DNA of 64,000 nt from an uncultured Acidobacteriia bacterium. GTDB taxonomy: Bacteria > Acidobacteriota > Terriglobia > Bryobacterales > Bryobacteraceae. This document shows positions 30,258 to 38,833 of this stretch, piece after piece; position 1 is the first letter of the stretch, and every line of letters starts with the position of its first letter. Where the stretch lies: the NCBI GenBank assembly GCA_903900705.1, contig CAIUOG010000055.1, positions 1 to 64,000 on the forward strand, written 5' to 3'. The notes beneath the pieces were generated by a model, which saw only the letters and a list, made by a program, of their open reading frames with translations, ran no database searches and was not told where the DNA came from. The translations under genes and the position numbers were made by a program.

Positions 30258-30911
30258 CTACAGGTGACAGGTGGTGCAGTGCGAGGCCGAATTCGCCTGG
30301 CGAAGGTAGTTTGTGTTGACGTCGTTGTGTGGATCGTGACAGGTCGCGCATTGCATCGTGTTGCTCGATCCATACAGGGGCAGCGTGGAGGAGACCGTGG
30401 CAACGGCCTGAAGCGAAGAATTCTTAGTCGGATCATACGGCAGGTTCACCGGATGATCGTTGGTCAGACCGAGTGATTCGAAGGCGCCGGTTCCAAACGA
30501 CGCACGGGAGCCTACCTGGTTCTTCGTCTGCATGGCAGGCGAGAAACTGGAGGTGACGCCATCGTGACAACTCAGACACAGCAGCGAGTACATACGAACA
30601 TCGGTCGATGTCGTCAGTGCGCTGCCGCCCAGTTCAACAGCTTTGTTCTGCATGGTATTCGAGTCATAAACCCCGAATGTGTTGGAAGATGCCGGAAAAC
30701 TGCGGGACCAAAGCAGGATGAGACCAGTGCCTTGCGTTCCACCGTTGGCGGAGGAGCCATTGTGCGGCGCGTGGCAGGACTTGCAACCATTACCGCCGAT
30801 ATCGTGAGTCGACCCGGCAAGGCCGGATTTGGGCAGGTTCGGCGCAGCGCCCGGCATGGAAATCGTTCCCATCCCCAAGAGGATGGCAAGTGTGAAATAC
30901 CTGTACTTCAT
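30258..30911 (-). CDS. Tetraheme c-type cytochrome (MHC-B)
   Basis: CKSCH, CLSCH, CATCH, CTTCH; signal peptide MKYRYFTLAILLGMGTISMPGAA. Confidence 0.92.
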   Translation of the reverse strand: MKYRYFTLAILLGMGTISMPGAAPNLPKSGLAGSTHDIGGNGCKSCHAPHNGSSANGGTQGTGLILLWSRSFPASSNTFGVYDSNTMQNKAVELGGSALTTSTDVRMYSLLCLSCHDGVTSSFSPAMQTKNQVGSRASFGTGAFESLGLTNDHPVNLPYDPTKNSSLQAVATVSSTLPLYGSSNTMQCATCHDPHNDVNTNYLRQANSASHCTTCHL

Positions 30912-31004
30912 GAATAATCTCTCCTTCAGAATTGAAAAGCACAATCAGTTTTTTATTGCGTTCCGGAACTTCGTCCGAACACGCGTTGACCGGGGATGAA
31001 TGCG

Positions 31005-32108
31005 TTACTTTGCGGCCTTCACCTCCTTTTTATCCGCTGCTTCCGGCTGTGGCAGGTACTGGAATACCTGAATCCGCCCATGGAACATCTCGGTTGTATA
31101 GATGCGGTCCTGTGGATCAATCCACAGTCCTGTCACCAGCGCGAATTCGCCGCGCCCCGCGCCAAGTGTTCCCACCGCAAGCAAAGGCTGACCTTCGCGG
31201 GAAAGGATCTGAAAGTTATTGAATTCCGCATCCGCCACGTAGACGTGCCCCTGAGAATCGACCGCGATGCCCTTCGGTCGGATGAACTCGCCGGGCCGAT
31301 CCCCCTGCGCGCCAAAAGACCGCAGAAACCGACCGTTGGTGTCCAGAACCTGCACTCTGTAATTGCCGGTATCGGCAACGTAGACGTTGCCCTCGTGGTC
31401 TACCGCTACGTTCGTTGGCCCGGTGAAACGGCCCTTTTCTTTCTTTCCGGGAGTACTGGGACCACCCATTTCGCCTAATAACTCCATGGTCTTCGTATCG
31501 AAGACAACAATCTTGTTTTGCTTTGCATCCGCCACATAAAGTTTGTTGCGGCTCTTATCGATGGCAATGCCGCCGGGACGACCCAGAGCGCTGGTCCCGA
31601 AGTGGGCAATCGGCTGCCCGTTCGAAGCGAAACAAACAATGGTATGAAGGTCGGCGTCAGAGACAAACAGGCGGTCTGTGCTGTCGAGAGCGACTCCGGC
31701 TGGTAAAGACAGAGGGGCCCTACTGCTCGACTCGCGCGTCTCTACGATTCGGTTTACCGGATCGATCACATAGACCAGCTTCAGTTCCGTGTCGGCGGTA
31801 TAGATGCGCCCCCGGGAATCCGTCGCGATGCCGTAAGGTTTCCGCAGTTCCTGCTTCTCATCCGCCGTCTTGGTGCCGGTCACCTTATCGAGCCAGCTGT
31901 TTTTCTTAGCTTCCGGTTTTTTGACTTTTGCCATGTCGGTATATTCCGCGAGCCAGCGAACGCGCGGAGGATCGGGCGGCAGGGGCCAGGTAAGATCGGC
32001 GGTGGCGGTGCCCGGGATGACCGGACCTTTTTTGTTGTCGGCCGCGCGCAGGAGCAGGCAAAGGACGCCAAGCATGATCAGGGCATGCAGGCAGGAACTG
32101 AATTTCAT
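31005..32108 (-). CDS. Secreted NHL-repeat protein (NHL-A)
   Basis: LTWPLPPDPPRVRWLAEY followed by NHL repeats (GPTNVAVDHEGNVYVADTGNYRVQVLD, RPKGIAVDSQGHVYVADAEFNNFQIL). Confidence 0.9.
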   Translation of the reverse strand: MKFSSCLHALIMLGVLCLLLRAADNKKGPVIPGTATADLTWPLPPDPPRVRWLAEYTDMAKVKKPEAKKNSWLDKVTGTKTADEKQELRKPYGIATDSRGRIYTADTELKLVYVIDPVNRIVETRESSSRAPLSLPAGVALDSTDRLFVSDADLHTIVCFASNGQPIAHFGTSALGRPGGIAIDKSRNKLYVADAKQNKIVVFDTKTMELLGEMGGPSTPGKKEKGRFTGPTNVAVDHEGNVYVADTGNYRVQVLDTNGRFLRSFGAQGDRPGEFIRPKGIAVDSQGHVYVADAEFNNFQILSREGQPLLAVGTLGAGRGEFALVTGLWIDPQDRIYTTEMFHGRIQVFQYLPQPEAADKKEVKAAK

Positions 32109-32725
32109 TTATGACACCTCAGACAAAGGGATTCGAAAGTTTCGGTCTCTGTGACCAGTAACTGGCTGCTCTTATCGGTGCTGTGCGGGTCATGGCAGGT
32201 CAGGCAGCTGATCGCCGGCCATTCCTTGTCTTCCTTTCGGGACACGGGATGATTGGAAACGGGATGACCGCGCCCTTCGCTAAGGGCGATCGTCTTTGCG
32301 GACCCGCTTGCGCCCGCCAGGTGACATCCCAGACACAGCTTGTTTGGCTCAGCGGTTTTCAGCATGAGCCCCCCACTGGCGTGGGGATCGTGGCAGAATG
32401 TGCAATCCTGGGCGACCGGGGCATGCACAAATTCCTTCGCAGCCTTCCCGGCATGGCAGGCCGAACACAACTCCGTCACTTTGGCCGCAAGGTAGAACTC
32501 CCCGGGCTTGGGCTTTGGATTCTCGCCATGCGTCACGTGGCAGGCGTCACATCCGCCCCCCATAGCCGGATGGAGATTCTTCGCAGACGTGGCGGGTCGC
32601 AGCAGTGTGTGGCATCCCAGACAGGCCTCATCCGTGCCGATGTTGCCCGTCGCGGCGCCCGCGGCAGCCAGCAAGAGGCTAACCAGCGAGAACAGACGGC
32701 ATATCACGAACGGCGATATCGGCAT
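32105..32725 (-). CDS. Heptaheme c-type cytochrome, doubled-CXXCH type (MHC-A)
   Basis: CLGCH, CDACH, CSACH, CTFCH, CLGCH, CLTCH, CLRCH; signal peptide from MPISPFVIC. Confidence 0.92.
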   Translation of the reverse strand: MPISPFVICRLFSLVSLLLAAAGAATGNIGTDEACLGCHTLLRPATSAKNLHPAMGGGCDACHVTHGENPKPKPGEFYLAAKVTELCSACHAGKAAKEFVHAPVAQDCTFCHDPHASGGLMLKTAEPNKLCLGCHLAGASGSAKTIALSEGRGHPVSNHPVSRKEDKEWPAISCLTCHDPHSTDKSSQLLVTETETFESLCLRCHK

Positions 32726-32892
32726 AGAACGGGAAGCGCGCCTTCCTGGCATCGCTAAGTCCTTAAGTGTTTCGGCGCAGCCCTGGAAATATATCCAGCG
32801 TCACAAAAAGTGGTAAAGAAATTTTTCAGTGAGCTTATATTTTTTGTTCTCCCTCAGCACTCTTGCTTAGTGTGTGGGAAGGTTGGGAGTCA

Positions 32893-34827
32893 ATGCGGAG
32901 ACCTGCCGGAATTCGCCTGGCACCAGGCATTCTCCTCATAGTGGCGGCGAGTCTTCAGGCTCAGATTTCACCGGGTCCGCTGTCCCTCGCCCATGCTTCA
33001 CTCGAAGGCGTCACGAAGTGCGCCAACTGTCACGACTTCGGCGCGGGAACCAAGCGATTTCGCTGTCTGGAATGTCATTTGGAAATCAAACAAAGGCTCG
33101 ACACCCACACCGGGTTTCACACGCGCGCCGTCAAACCCCTTCCCGGCGAGGCCGACTGCGCACGTTGTCACATGGAGCATAACGGACAGTCATTCGCCCT
33201 GACCCGGTTGGATCGGCGACACTTCGATCACGTCGCGCAGACCGGCTTTGCGCTCGAAGGAAAGCACCTCGGGCAGAAGTGCGAGTCCTGTCACAACGCA
33301 AAGAACCTTCCCTCGGAAGCTCGCTCCGTTATTAAGGTGAAAGATCCGGCGCGCAGCTTTCTGGGCCTGAGGCGCGACTGCGCAGGTTGCCATAAGGACA
33401 TACACGCCGGCCAGTTGGGAGCCGCCTGCTCCAACTGCCACAATCAGGACTCCTGGTCGCAGGCGCCGGGCTTCAATCACGCCCGCACGCCGTTCCAACT
33501 CACCGGACTGCATCAGTCTGTCGCCTGCGCAAAGTGCCACCTGCCGCAGCGGCAGGCTTCGGCGGAAAAGCAACTGCTTTTCAAGGGGCTATCCTTTTCG
33601 GGTTGCCAATCCTGCCACAACGATCCCCACCGCGGCGGCTTCAAAGACGCGAAAGTACGTGGCGGTTGCGAGACCTGTCACACTACCGCGGGCTGGAAGA
33701 GCAACCGCCCCGCGTCCGGCTTCGACCACGCGAATACGAAGTTTCCGCTAACCGGGGCTCACGCGGCGAAGGCGTGTGCGCAGTGTCATAAAGACAGCGA
33801 TTTCCACCGCCCGATTCCGCACGACAAGTGCGGCGACTGCCATCAGGATGTTCACAGCGGCCAGTTCACCGCCCGGCCCCAGGGCTCCGATTGCGCCTCG
33901 TGCCACAACGACATATCTTTCAAACCGCCTCTGTTTAACCGCGAAACCCACCGCACCGCCGCTTTTCCGCTCACCGCCATGCATGAGCGAGTCGCCTGCG
34001 CCGCCTGTCACAAAGCCGAAGGAAAGGCGACCGTCTGGGAGACCCGACTGTTGCAATGCGCCGGTTGTCACCAGGATGTTCACGCGGGCCAGTTCGAGGC
34101 GGCGCCCTGGACCAACCAGTGTTCTCTCTGCCACAACCAGTCCGGCTTCGACCGTAACTCTTTCTCGGTTGAACGTCACGCTATGACCAGGTTCGCACTC
34201 AAGGGCCGTCATGAAAAAGTCTCTTGTGAATCCTGTCACAAAGTACTCAATCCCGCTCCCGGCTTCCTCGCGAAAGTGAGTACGCCCGCCCGGCAATTCC
34301 GGTTCCCCTCCCGCGCCTGCAATACCTGCCACGCCGATCCGCATCGGCAGGGGCAAAAAGTCGCAGCCTGTGAAAATTGCCACACGGAGGCCTCGTGGAC
34401 TTCGTCTTTGCCTTTCGATCACAAGACGACGCGTTTTCCGCTTACGGGACGACATGTCCGCGTCAATTGCAACCAGTGTCATAACCCGGTCAGCCCTGGC
34501 GGCAGCGCCATTGCAAAGCTGGCGCCGGCGTTTTCTTCCACGCCAACGCTCTGTTCCGGCTGCCACAAGGACCCCCACGGAGGCCAGTTCCGCAAGGGCC
34601 AGGGGCGCCCGGATGCGCCCGAAGAGGAATGTTCCAATTGCCACACCACCTCCGGATGGGGCGGGGCCGATTTTGACCATGAAAAAACCCGCTATCCGCT
34701 CGACCGGGCACATATGAACGTTCCCTGCGCAAAGTGCCACAAGAATGCTCTCGGCGCGGAACGGGATTCCTCCGCCCGCATTCGGATGTTCCGGGGAACG
34801 GCCATGGAGTGCGTCTCATGCCACTGA
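32893..34827 (+). CDS. 23-heme c-type cytochrome (MHC-D)
   Basis: 23 CxxCH counted by eye; signal peptide; last residues ECVSCH*. Confidence 0.94.
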   Translation: MRRPAGIRLAPGILLIVAASLQAQISPGPLSLAHASLEGVTKCANCHDFGAGTKRFRCLECHLEIKQRLDTHTGFHTRAVKPLPGEADCARCHMEHNGQSFALTRLDRRHFDHVAQTGFALEGKHLGQKCESCHNAKNLPSEARSVIKVKDPARSFLGLRRDCAGCHKDIHAGQLGAACSNCHNQDSWSQAPGFNHARTPFQLTGLHQSVACAKCHLPQRQASAEKQLLFKGLSFSGCQSCHNDPHRGGFKDAKVRGGCETCHTTAGWKSNRPASGFDHANTKFPLTGAHAAKACAQCHKDSDFHRPIPHDKCGDCHQDVHSGQFTARPQGSDCASCHNDISFKPPLFNRETHRTAAFPLTAMHERVACAACHKAEGKATVWETRLLQCAGCHQDVHAGQFEAAPWTNQCSLCHNQSGFDRNSFSVERHAMTRFALKGRHEKVSCESCHKVLNPAPGFLAKVSTPARQFRFPSRACNTCHADPHRQGQKVAACENCHTEASWTSSLPFDHKTTRFPLTGRHVRVNCNQCHNPVSPGGSAIAKLAPAFSSTPTLCSGCHKDPHGGQFRKGQGRPDAPEEECSNCHTTSGWGGADFDHEKTRYPLDRAHMNVPCAKCHKNALGAERDSSARIRMFRGTAMECVSCH

Positions 34828-35768
34828 TACAGGAACGTCCCGTCACCCCGGCGTCGCGTCCGGGAAAAGTCCGGTCAGATACGCGACAGCCAGTTACCCT
34901 GCTAGTCGCGGTTGCTCTGGCGGTGATTCTGGTCGCCGCACTGGTCGTCACCGGCTTTCCCTACTACACGCTGCCGCCCGAGGAAAGGCCATTGTCACCG
35001 CTCCATGCGCTACTGCGCTCCAGCGGAATCATCGGCCTGAAATTGGGTATCCTCGGCGTTCTGCTGTTTGGCGTCCTGTTCCTTTATCCGCTGCGGAAGC
35101 GCTGGAAATGGCTGGCCGGAATCGGCAACACCCGCCGGTGGCTGAACGCTCATGTCTTTGTCGGAATCACCGCGCCCATCGTCATCACGTTCCATGCCGC
35201 ATTTAAGTCGCACGGGCTTGCCGGCGTTGCGTACTGGATCATGGTCATCGTGGCCTGCAGCGGCTTCGTGGGCCGCTATCTCTATGCGAAAATTCCCCGC
35301 CGCCTCAACGCGGTGAAACTCGACGCCGCTGAACTTGAAGCAGTGACAGCCACTCTCACTTCCCAGGTCGGCGCACAGGGCCTTTTCAGCGCCGCTGACT
35401 TCCTCCCGCTTCTCAATATCCCTTCGGCCGAGGAAATCCGTTCCCTGAACCTCCTCCATGCCTGGTGGATCATGCTACGTCTCGATGTCGCCCGTCCGTT
35501 CCAGGTGGGCCGCCTTCGCCGTCGCGTCCTCGCCGGTTCCCGCAAGTGGACCACCCTCGGCGGACTGCTTTCCTCCCATGACCAAACCGTGGAATCCATC
35601 GTCAGCAACGTCCGCCGGCTGGCCGGGCTCAGAACCGCCACCGCTTTTCTGCACAAAACCGAGCGCGTCTTCCACCTTTGGCACGTCATCCATCGGCCCT
35701 TCAGCCTGTCTTTTGTCGTGCTGGTGGTGATTCACGTGTGCGTCGCGTTATCCGTAGGAGTTCGCTGA
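34818..35768 (+). CDS. Integral membrane protein, possible b-type cytochrome / ferric-reductase-like
   Basis: Several TM helices with paired His (LNAHVFVGITAPIVITFHAAFKSHG; FHLWHVIHRPFSLSFVVLVVIHVC); overlaps MHC-D. Confidence 0.7.
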   Translation: MPLIQERPVTPASRPGKVRSDTRQPVTLLVAVALAVILVAALVVTGFPYYTLPPEERPLSPLHALLRSSGIIGLKLGILGVLLFGVLFLYPLRKRWKWLAGIGNTRRWLNAHVFVGITAPIVITFHAAFKSHGLAGVAYWIMVIVACSGFVGRYLYAKIPRRLNAVKLDAAELEAVTATLTSQVGAQGLFSAADFLPLLNIPSAEEIRSLNLLHAWWIMLRLDVARPFQVGRLRRRVLAGSRKWTTLGGLLSSHDQTVESIVSNVRRLAGLRTATAFLHKTERVFHLWHVIHRPFSLSFVVLVVIHVCVALSVGVR

Positions 35769-35775
35769 AGCCGCC

Positions 35776-37110
35776 ATGCCGGATACCTGGGGCTTCTACG
35801 CCTTCTACTCCGTAATTCTGCTGATCCCGATGGTCTGGTACATCCGCCGGCAGTTGCATCGCGAGAAACAGGTCCGCGAGGCCGCGGCCAAAGGCCAGGT
35901 GTTTACCGAAGCGCCGCTTGGGTTTCATCCGCAGATTGACGTCTCCCATTGCATCGGCTGCCAGGGCTGCACCTCCGTTTGTCCGGAAGGGCAGGTGCTC
36001 GGCATGGTGGGCGGAAAGGCAGCCGTGGTCAGGCCGTGGCGTTGTATCGGGCACAGCCTCTGTTCGGAAGCCTGCCCGGTGGGGGCCATCAGGATGGTGC
36101 GCGCTGCGCCCGGAATCAATGCCCGGCTACCCTTTCTCACCGAGGAGTTCGAAACTTCTGTTCCCAACCTTTACATCGCCGGCGAACTCGGAGGTCTGGC
36201 CCTGATCCGGAATGCCGTGCAACAGGGCGCCGAATGCATTGATGTCATTGCCGCCCGGCTCGCCGCCGCGCCCGACCGCGGCGCCGCGGCGATTACAGAC
36301 GTGATTATCGCCGGCGCCGGACCCGCCGGCATCAGCGCCGGCCTTCGAGCTCTTGAACTCGGACTGAGCTTCCTCGTCCTGGAACGCGATGAGGTGGGCG
36401 GGACGATCACCAAATATCCCCGCCAGAAGCTGGTCATGACGACAACGTTCAGCTTCCCGCTCTACCCACCGGAAAAGAAACGGCAGTTATCCAAGGAATA
36501 TATCGTCGATTTCTTCCGGACCGTGACAGCACGACCCGATTTCTCCATTCGCGCTCACGAAGAAGTGAAGAATATCCACGCCAACCCGGACGGTACGCTC
36601 ACCGTATCCACAGGCACTTCCCACTACCAGTGCCGCGCCGTGATTCTCGCCATGGGCCGCGCCGGTTCACCCAACAAGCTGGGAATCCCGGGCGAGGAAC
36701 TCGCCAAGGTGATGTACCGGCTGATTGAGGCGGATCACTATACGAACCGGAGAATTCTGGTCGTCGGCGGTGGCGACAGCGCGGTGGAGGCGGCCATGGG
36801 CCTCGCCATGCAACCGGGCAACAAGGTCACCCTCTCCTACAGGCGCAGTGAGTTCGCCCGTATCAAAGAGCGGAATGCGCAGAGGCTCGAAAGTGAGATT
36901 CGTGCGCGCCGAATTGAAGTTCTCTTCAATTCAGCACCGGTCGCGATCACCCAGGACACCGTCTCAATTCAAACGCCGGAAGGTATCCTTGAACTACCCA
37001 ACGACTACGTCTGGGTCTTCGCCGGCGGCGCGGCACCGGACGACTTCCTGAAGAAGATCGGCATCCACTACGGCCCCCGGGATCTGACGCGGGAAACCGT
37101 GCTCAGCTAA
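35776..37110 (+). CDS. Membrane-anchored Fe-S / FAD-NAD(P) oxidoreductase
   Basis: N-terminal TM; CIGCQGCTSVCP and CIGHSLCSEACP; FAD GAGPAGISAGLRALE; second Rossmann VVGGGDSAVEAAMGLA. Confidence 0.88.
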   Translation: MPDTWGFYAFYSVILLIPMVWYIRRQLHREKQVREAAAKGQVFTEAPLGFHPQIDVSHCIGCQGCTSVCPEGQVLGMVGGKAAVVRPWRCIGHSLCSEACPVGAIRMVRAAPGINARLPFLTEEFETSVPNLYIAGELGGLALIRNAVQQGAECIDVIAARLAAAPDRGAAAITDVIIAGAGPAGISAGLRALELGLSFLVLERDEVGGTITKYPRQKLVMTTTFSFPLYPPEKKRQLSKEYIVDFFRTVTARPDFSIRAHEEVKNIHANPDGTLTVSTGTSHYQCRAVILAMGRAGSPNKLGIPGEELAKVMYRLIEADHYTNRRILVVGGGDSAVEAAMGLAMQPGNKVTLSYRRSEFARIKERNAQRLESEIRARRIEVLFNSAPVAITQDTVSIQTPEGILELPNDYVWVFAGGAAPDDFLKKIGIHYGPRDLTRETVLS

Positions 37111-38152
37111 GCGGTTCGCCGTTCTCCGTCTCTGAGAACCTGCGCTGGATAGACTCGATTTCCTGGTCGTCAATGGCGTTGAAACACCGGACAATGTCCG
37201 GGTCGAGATGCGTACCGCTGACCCGTCGAATTTCTTCGCGCGCCGCGGCAAGGGTTCCCGCTTTGCGGTAGGGCCGGTTCGAACAAATCGCGTCTAAGGT
37301 GTCGGAAATCGCGAATATCCGGGCATTCAGGGGAATGTCCGTGCCGGCCAGAGCGTTCGGATAACCGGAGCCATTGAACCGCTCATGGTGACAAAGCACC
37401 AGGGCGCGCTCGGCGTCGAAATCCGGAACCTCGGAGAGCAGGCTCGCGCCAATCGAAGGATGCAGGCGCATCAGCCGCCACTCCTCGTCCGTGAGACGAC
37501 CGGGTTTATCGATAACATTTTGCGGGATGGCCACCTTGCCGATATCGTGCAGCAAAGCACCGGTTTCGAGTTGCTGCAGGGGCACACCCGCCAGACCGTA
37601 GCGCTGTCCGATCAGACGGGCGATCGCCGCCACGCGCTGCGAATGCTGCAGTGTCTCGAAGCGCCGGGTTCCCAGCGTGTCAAGCAACGGCAGGAGACGT
37701 CCGGACACGTCGCCGCCCGGGCCGCTTGCCGAAGCCAGAAACGCGCGTACCTGCACGCGCGCCGCCTCTTCGTTCCAGACCGCTCCGCTGCGAAGGTACT
37801 TCGCAACCGCGGCGACCAGATCCTCCTCGGTGACGGGCTTGAACAGATACTCGGTCGCTTTACCGCGCCAGGCATCCATCGCGAGAGGCTGGTCGTATAA
37901 CCCGGAGAGCAAGAGAAAGGGAAGATCGGGAATCGTCTCGCGCACGCGGCTCAGGAACTCTATGCCGTTCATCTCCGGCATCCGGATGTCGGAAACGATC
38001 AGCGCCACCTCATCGCCATGGTCCGCCAGGTACTCCAGCGCTTCCCGGCAATTCCCGAAACTCAGACAGTTGTAGCCGTTATCGGACAGGACGCAGGTCA
38101 GGTATTCCCTGACCATGTCCTCGTCGTCAACCAGCAGGATCCGATGGCGCAT
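37103..38152 (-). CDS. Response regulator with HD-GYP domain
   Basis: Receiver RILLVDDEDMVREYL...VSDIRMPEMNG; HDIGKVAIP, HHERFNGSGYP. Confidence 0.93.
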   Translation of the reverse strand: MRHRILLVDDEDMVREYLTCVLSDNGYNCLSFGNCREALEYLADHGDEVALIVSDIRMPEMNGIEFLSRVRETIPDLPFLLLSGLYDQPLAMDAWRGKATEYLFKPVTEEDLVAAVAKYLRSGAVWNEEAARVQVRAFLASASGPGGDVSGRLLPLLDTLGTRRFETLQHSQRVAAIARLIGQRYGLAGVPLQQLETGALLHDIGKVAIPQNVIDKPGRLTDEEWRLMRLHPSIGASLLSEVPDFDAERALVLCHHERFNGSGYPNALAGTDIPLNARIFAISDTLDAICSNRPYRKAGTLAAAREEIRRVSGTHLDPDIVRCFNAIDDQEIESIQRRFSETENGEPLS

Positions 38153-38277
38153 CTATTAGACTCAGTTTAAGCTACTATCGGCAGATTACACCCAAAACCT
38201 CACCGGATGGGTCTGGGATAACTTCAGATGTCGCCGCGTCAGCCGCAACACCCTGCTTGTTTGTAAGCCTGCGCCTC

Positions 38278-38610
38278 TTATTTTTTCAGCGTGCGGAGGA
38301 AAGCAACCACATCATCGGCATTGACCGACTTCACCGGCTTCATTTTGCCTTTGCCTTCCGAAATTACCTTCGCCAGATCTCCGTCTGCCTTGCCTTGTAC
38401 TTCCGCGGAACCAAGGTCCGGGATGGTGACGCTCAGCATCTTGGCGATTGCCGGGTTTCCCGCGCCTGTTGCTCCGTGGCAGCCCTTACAGGACTTGTCA
38501 AACGCGGCGCCGCCGGCCTTTGCATCGGCTCCAAAACCAGCCACTGCCAGCGCGAGGGTGGCCACCGCGATCATCATGATTTTTTTCATCTCTATTTTTC
38601 CTTTCGGCAC
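38278..38610 (-). CDS. Monoheme class I cytochrome c
   Basis: Signal peptide; CKGCHGATGAGNPAIAKML; VVAFLRTLKK ending. Confidence 0.9.
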   Translation of the reverse strand: MPKGKIEMKKIMMIAVATLALAVAGFGADAKAGGAAFDKSCKGCHGATGAGNPAIAKMLSVTIPDLGSAEVQGKADGDLAKVISEGKGKMKPVKSVNADDVVAFLRTLKK

Positions 38611-38833
38611 TTCCGTTTTCCCGCAGGCACAGTTCGGCTCCCCGCGCGGTACCTTGGCACCTGCACCTCAAGGGCCATCACAAGATGCCGGAATCCCGGA
38701 CTGCGTCTCCAGTGCGCGATCCTCCGCAGTCCATTTAGCGCAGCCTGGTGCGCCATTCCGCGCAAGGGAGCCGTATTTCCGTCTCTCCGGACGGAATGAT
38801 ACTATTTCAGATAGACATTAGGATATTTCCAGA

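Noticed and set aside
33748-34740. 330-aa minus-strand ORF over the 23-heme cytochrome
   Set aside because: Periodic pattern is the reverse complement of the CxxCH modules; no independent coding evidence.
33360-34740. Tandem DNA repeat or CRISPR-like periodicity
   Set aside because: Periodicity is protein-level (heme modules) with diverged DNA and irregular spacing; no direct repeats of array type.
24570-37110. Mobile-element origin of the cytochrome island
   Set aside because: No transposase, integrase, tRNA or flanking repeats seen.
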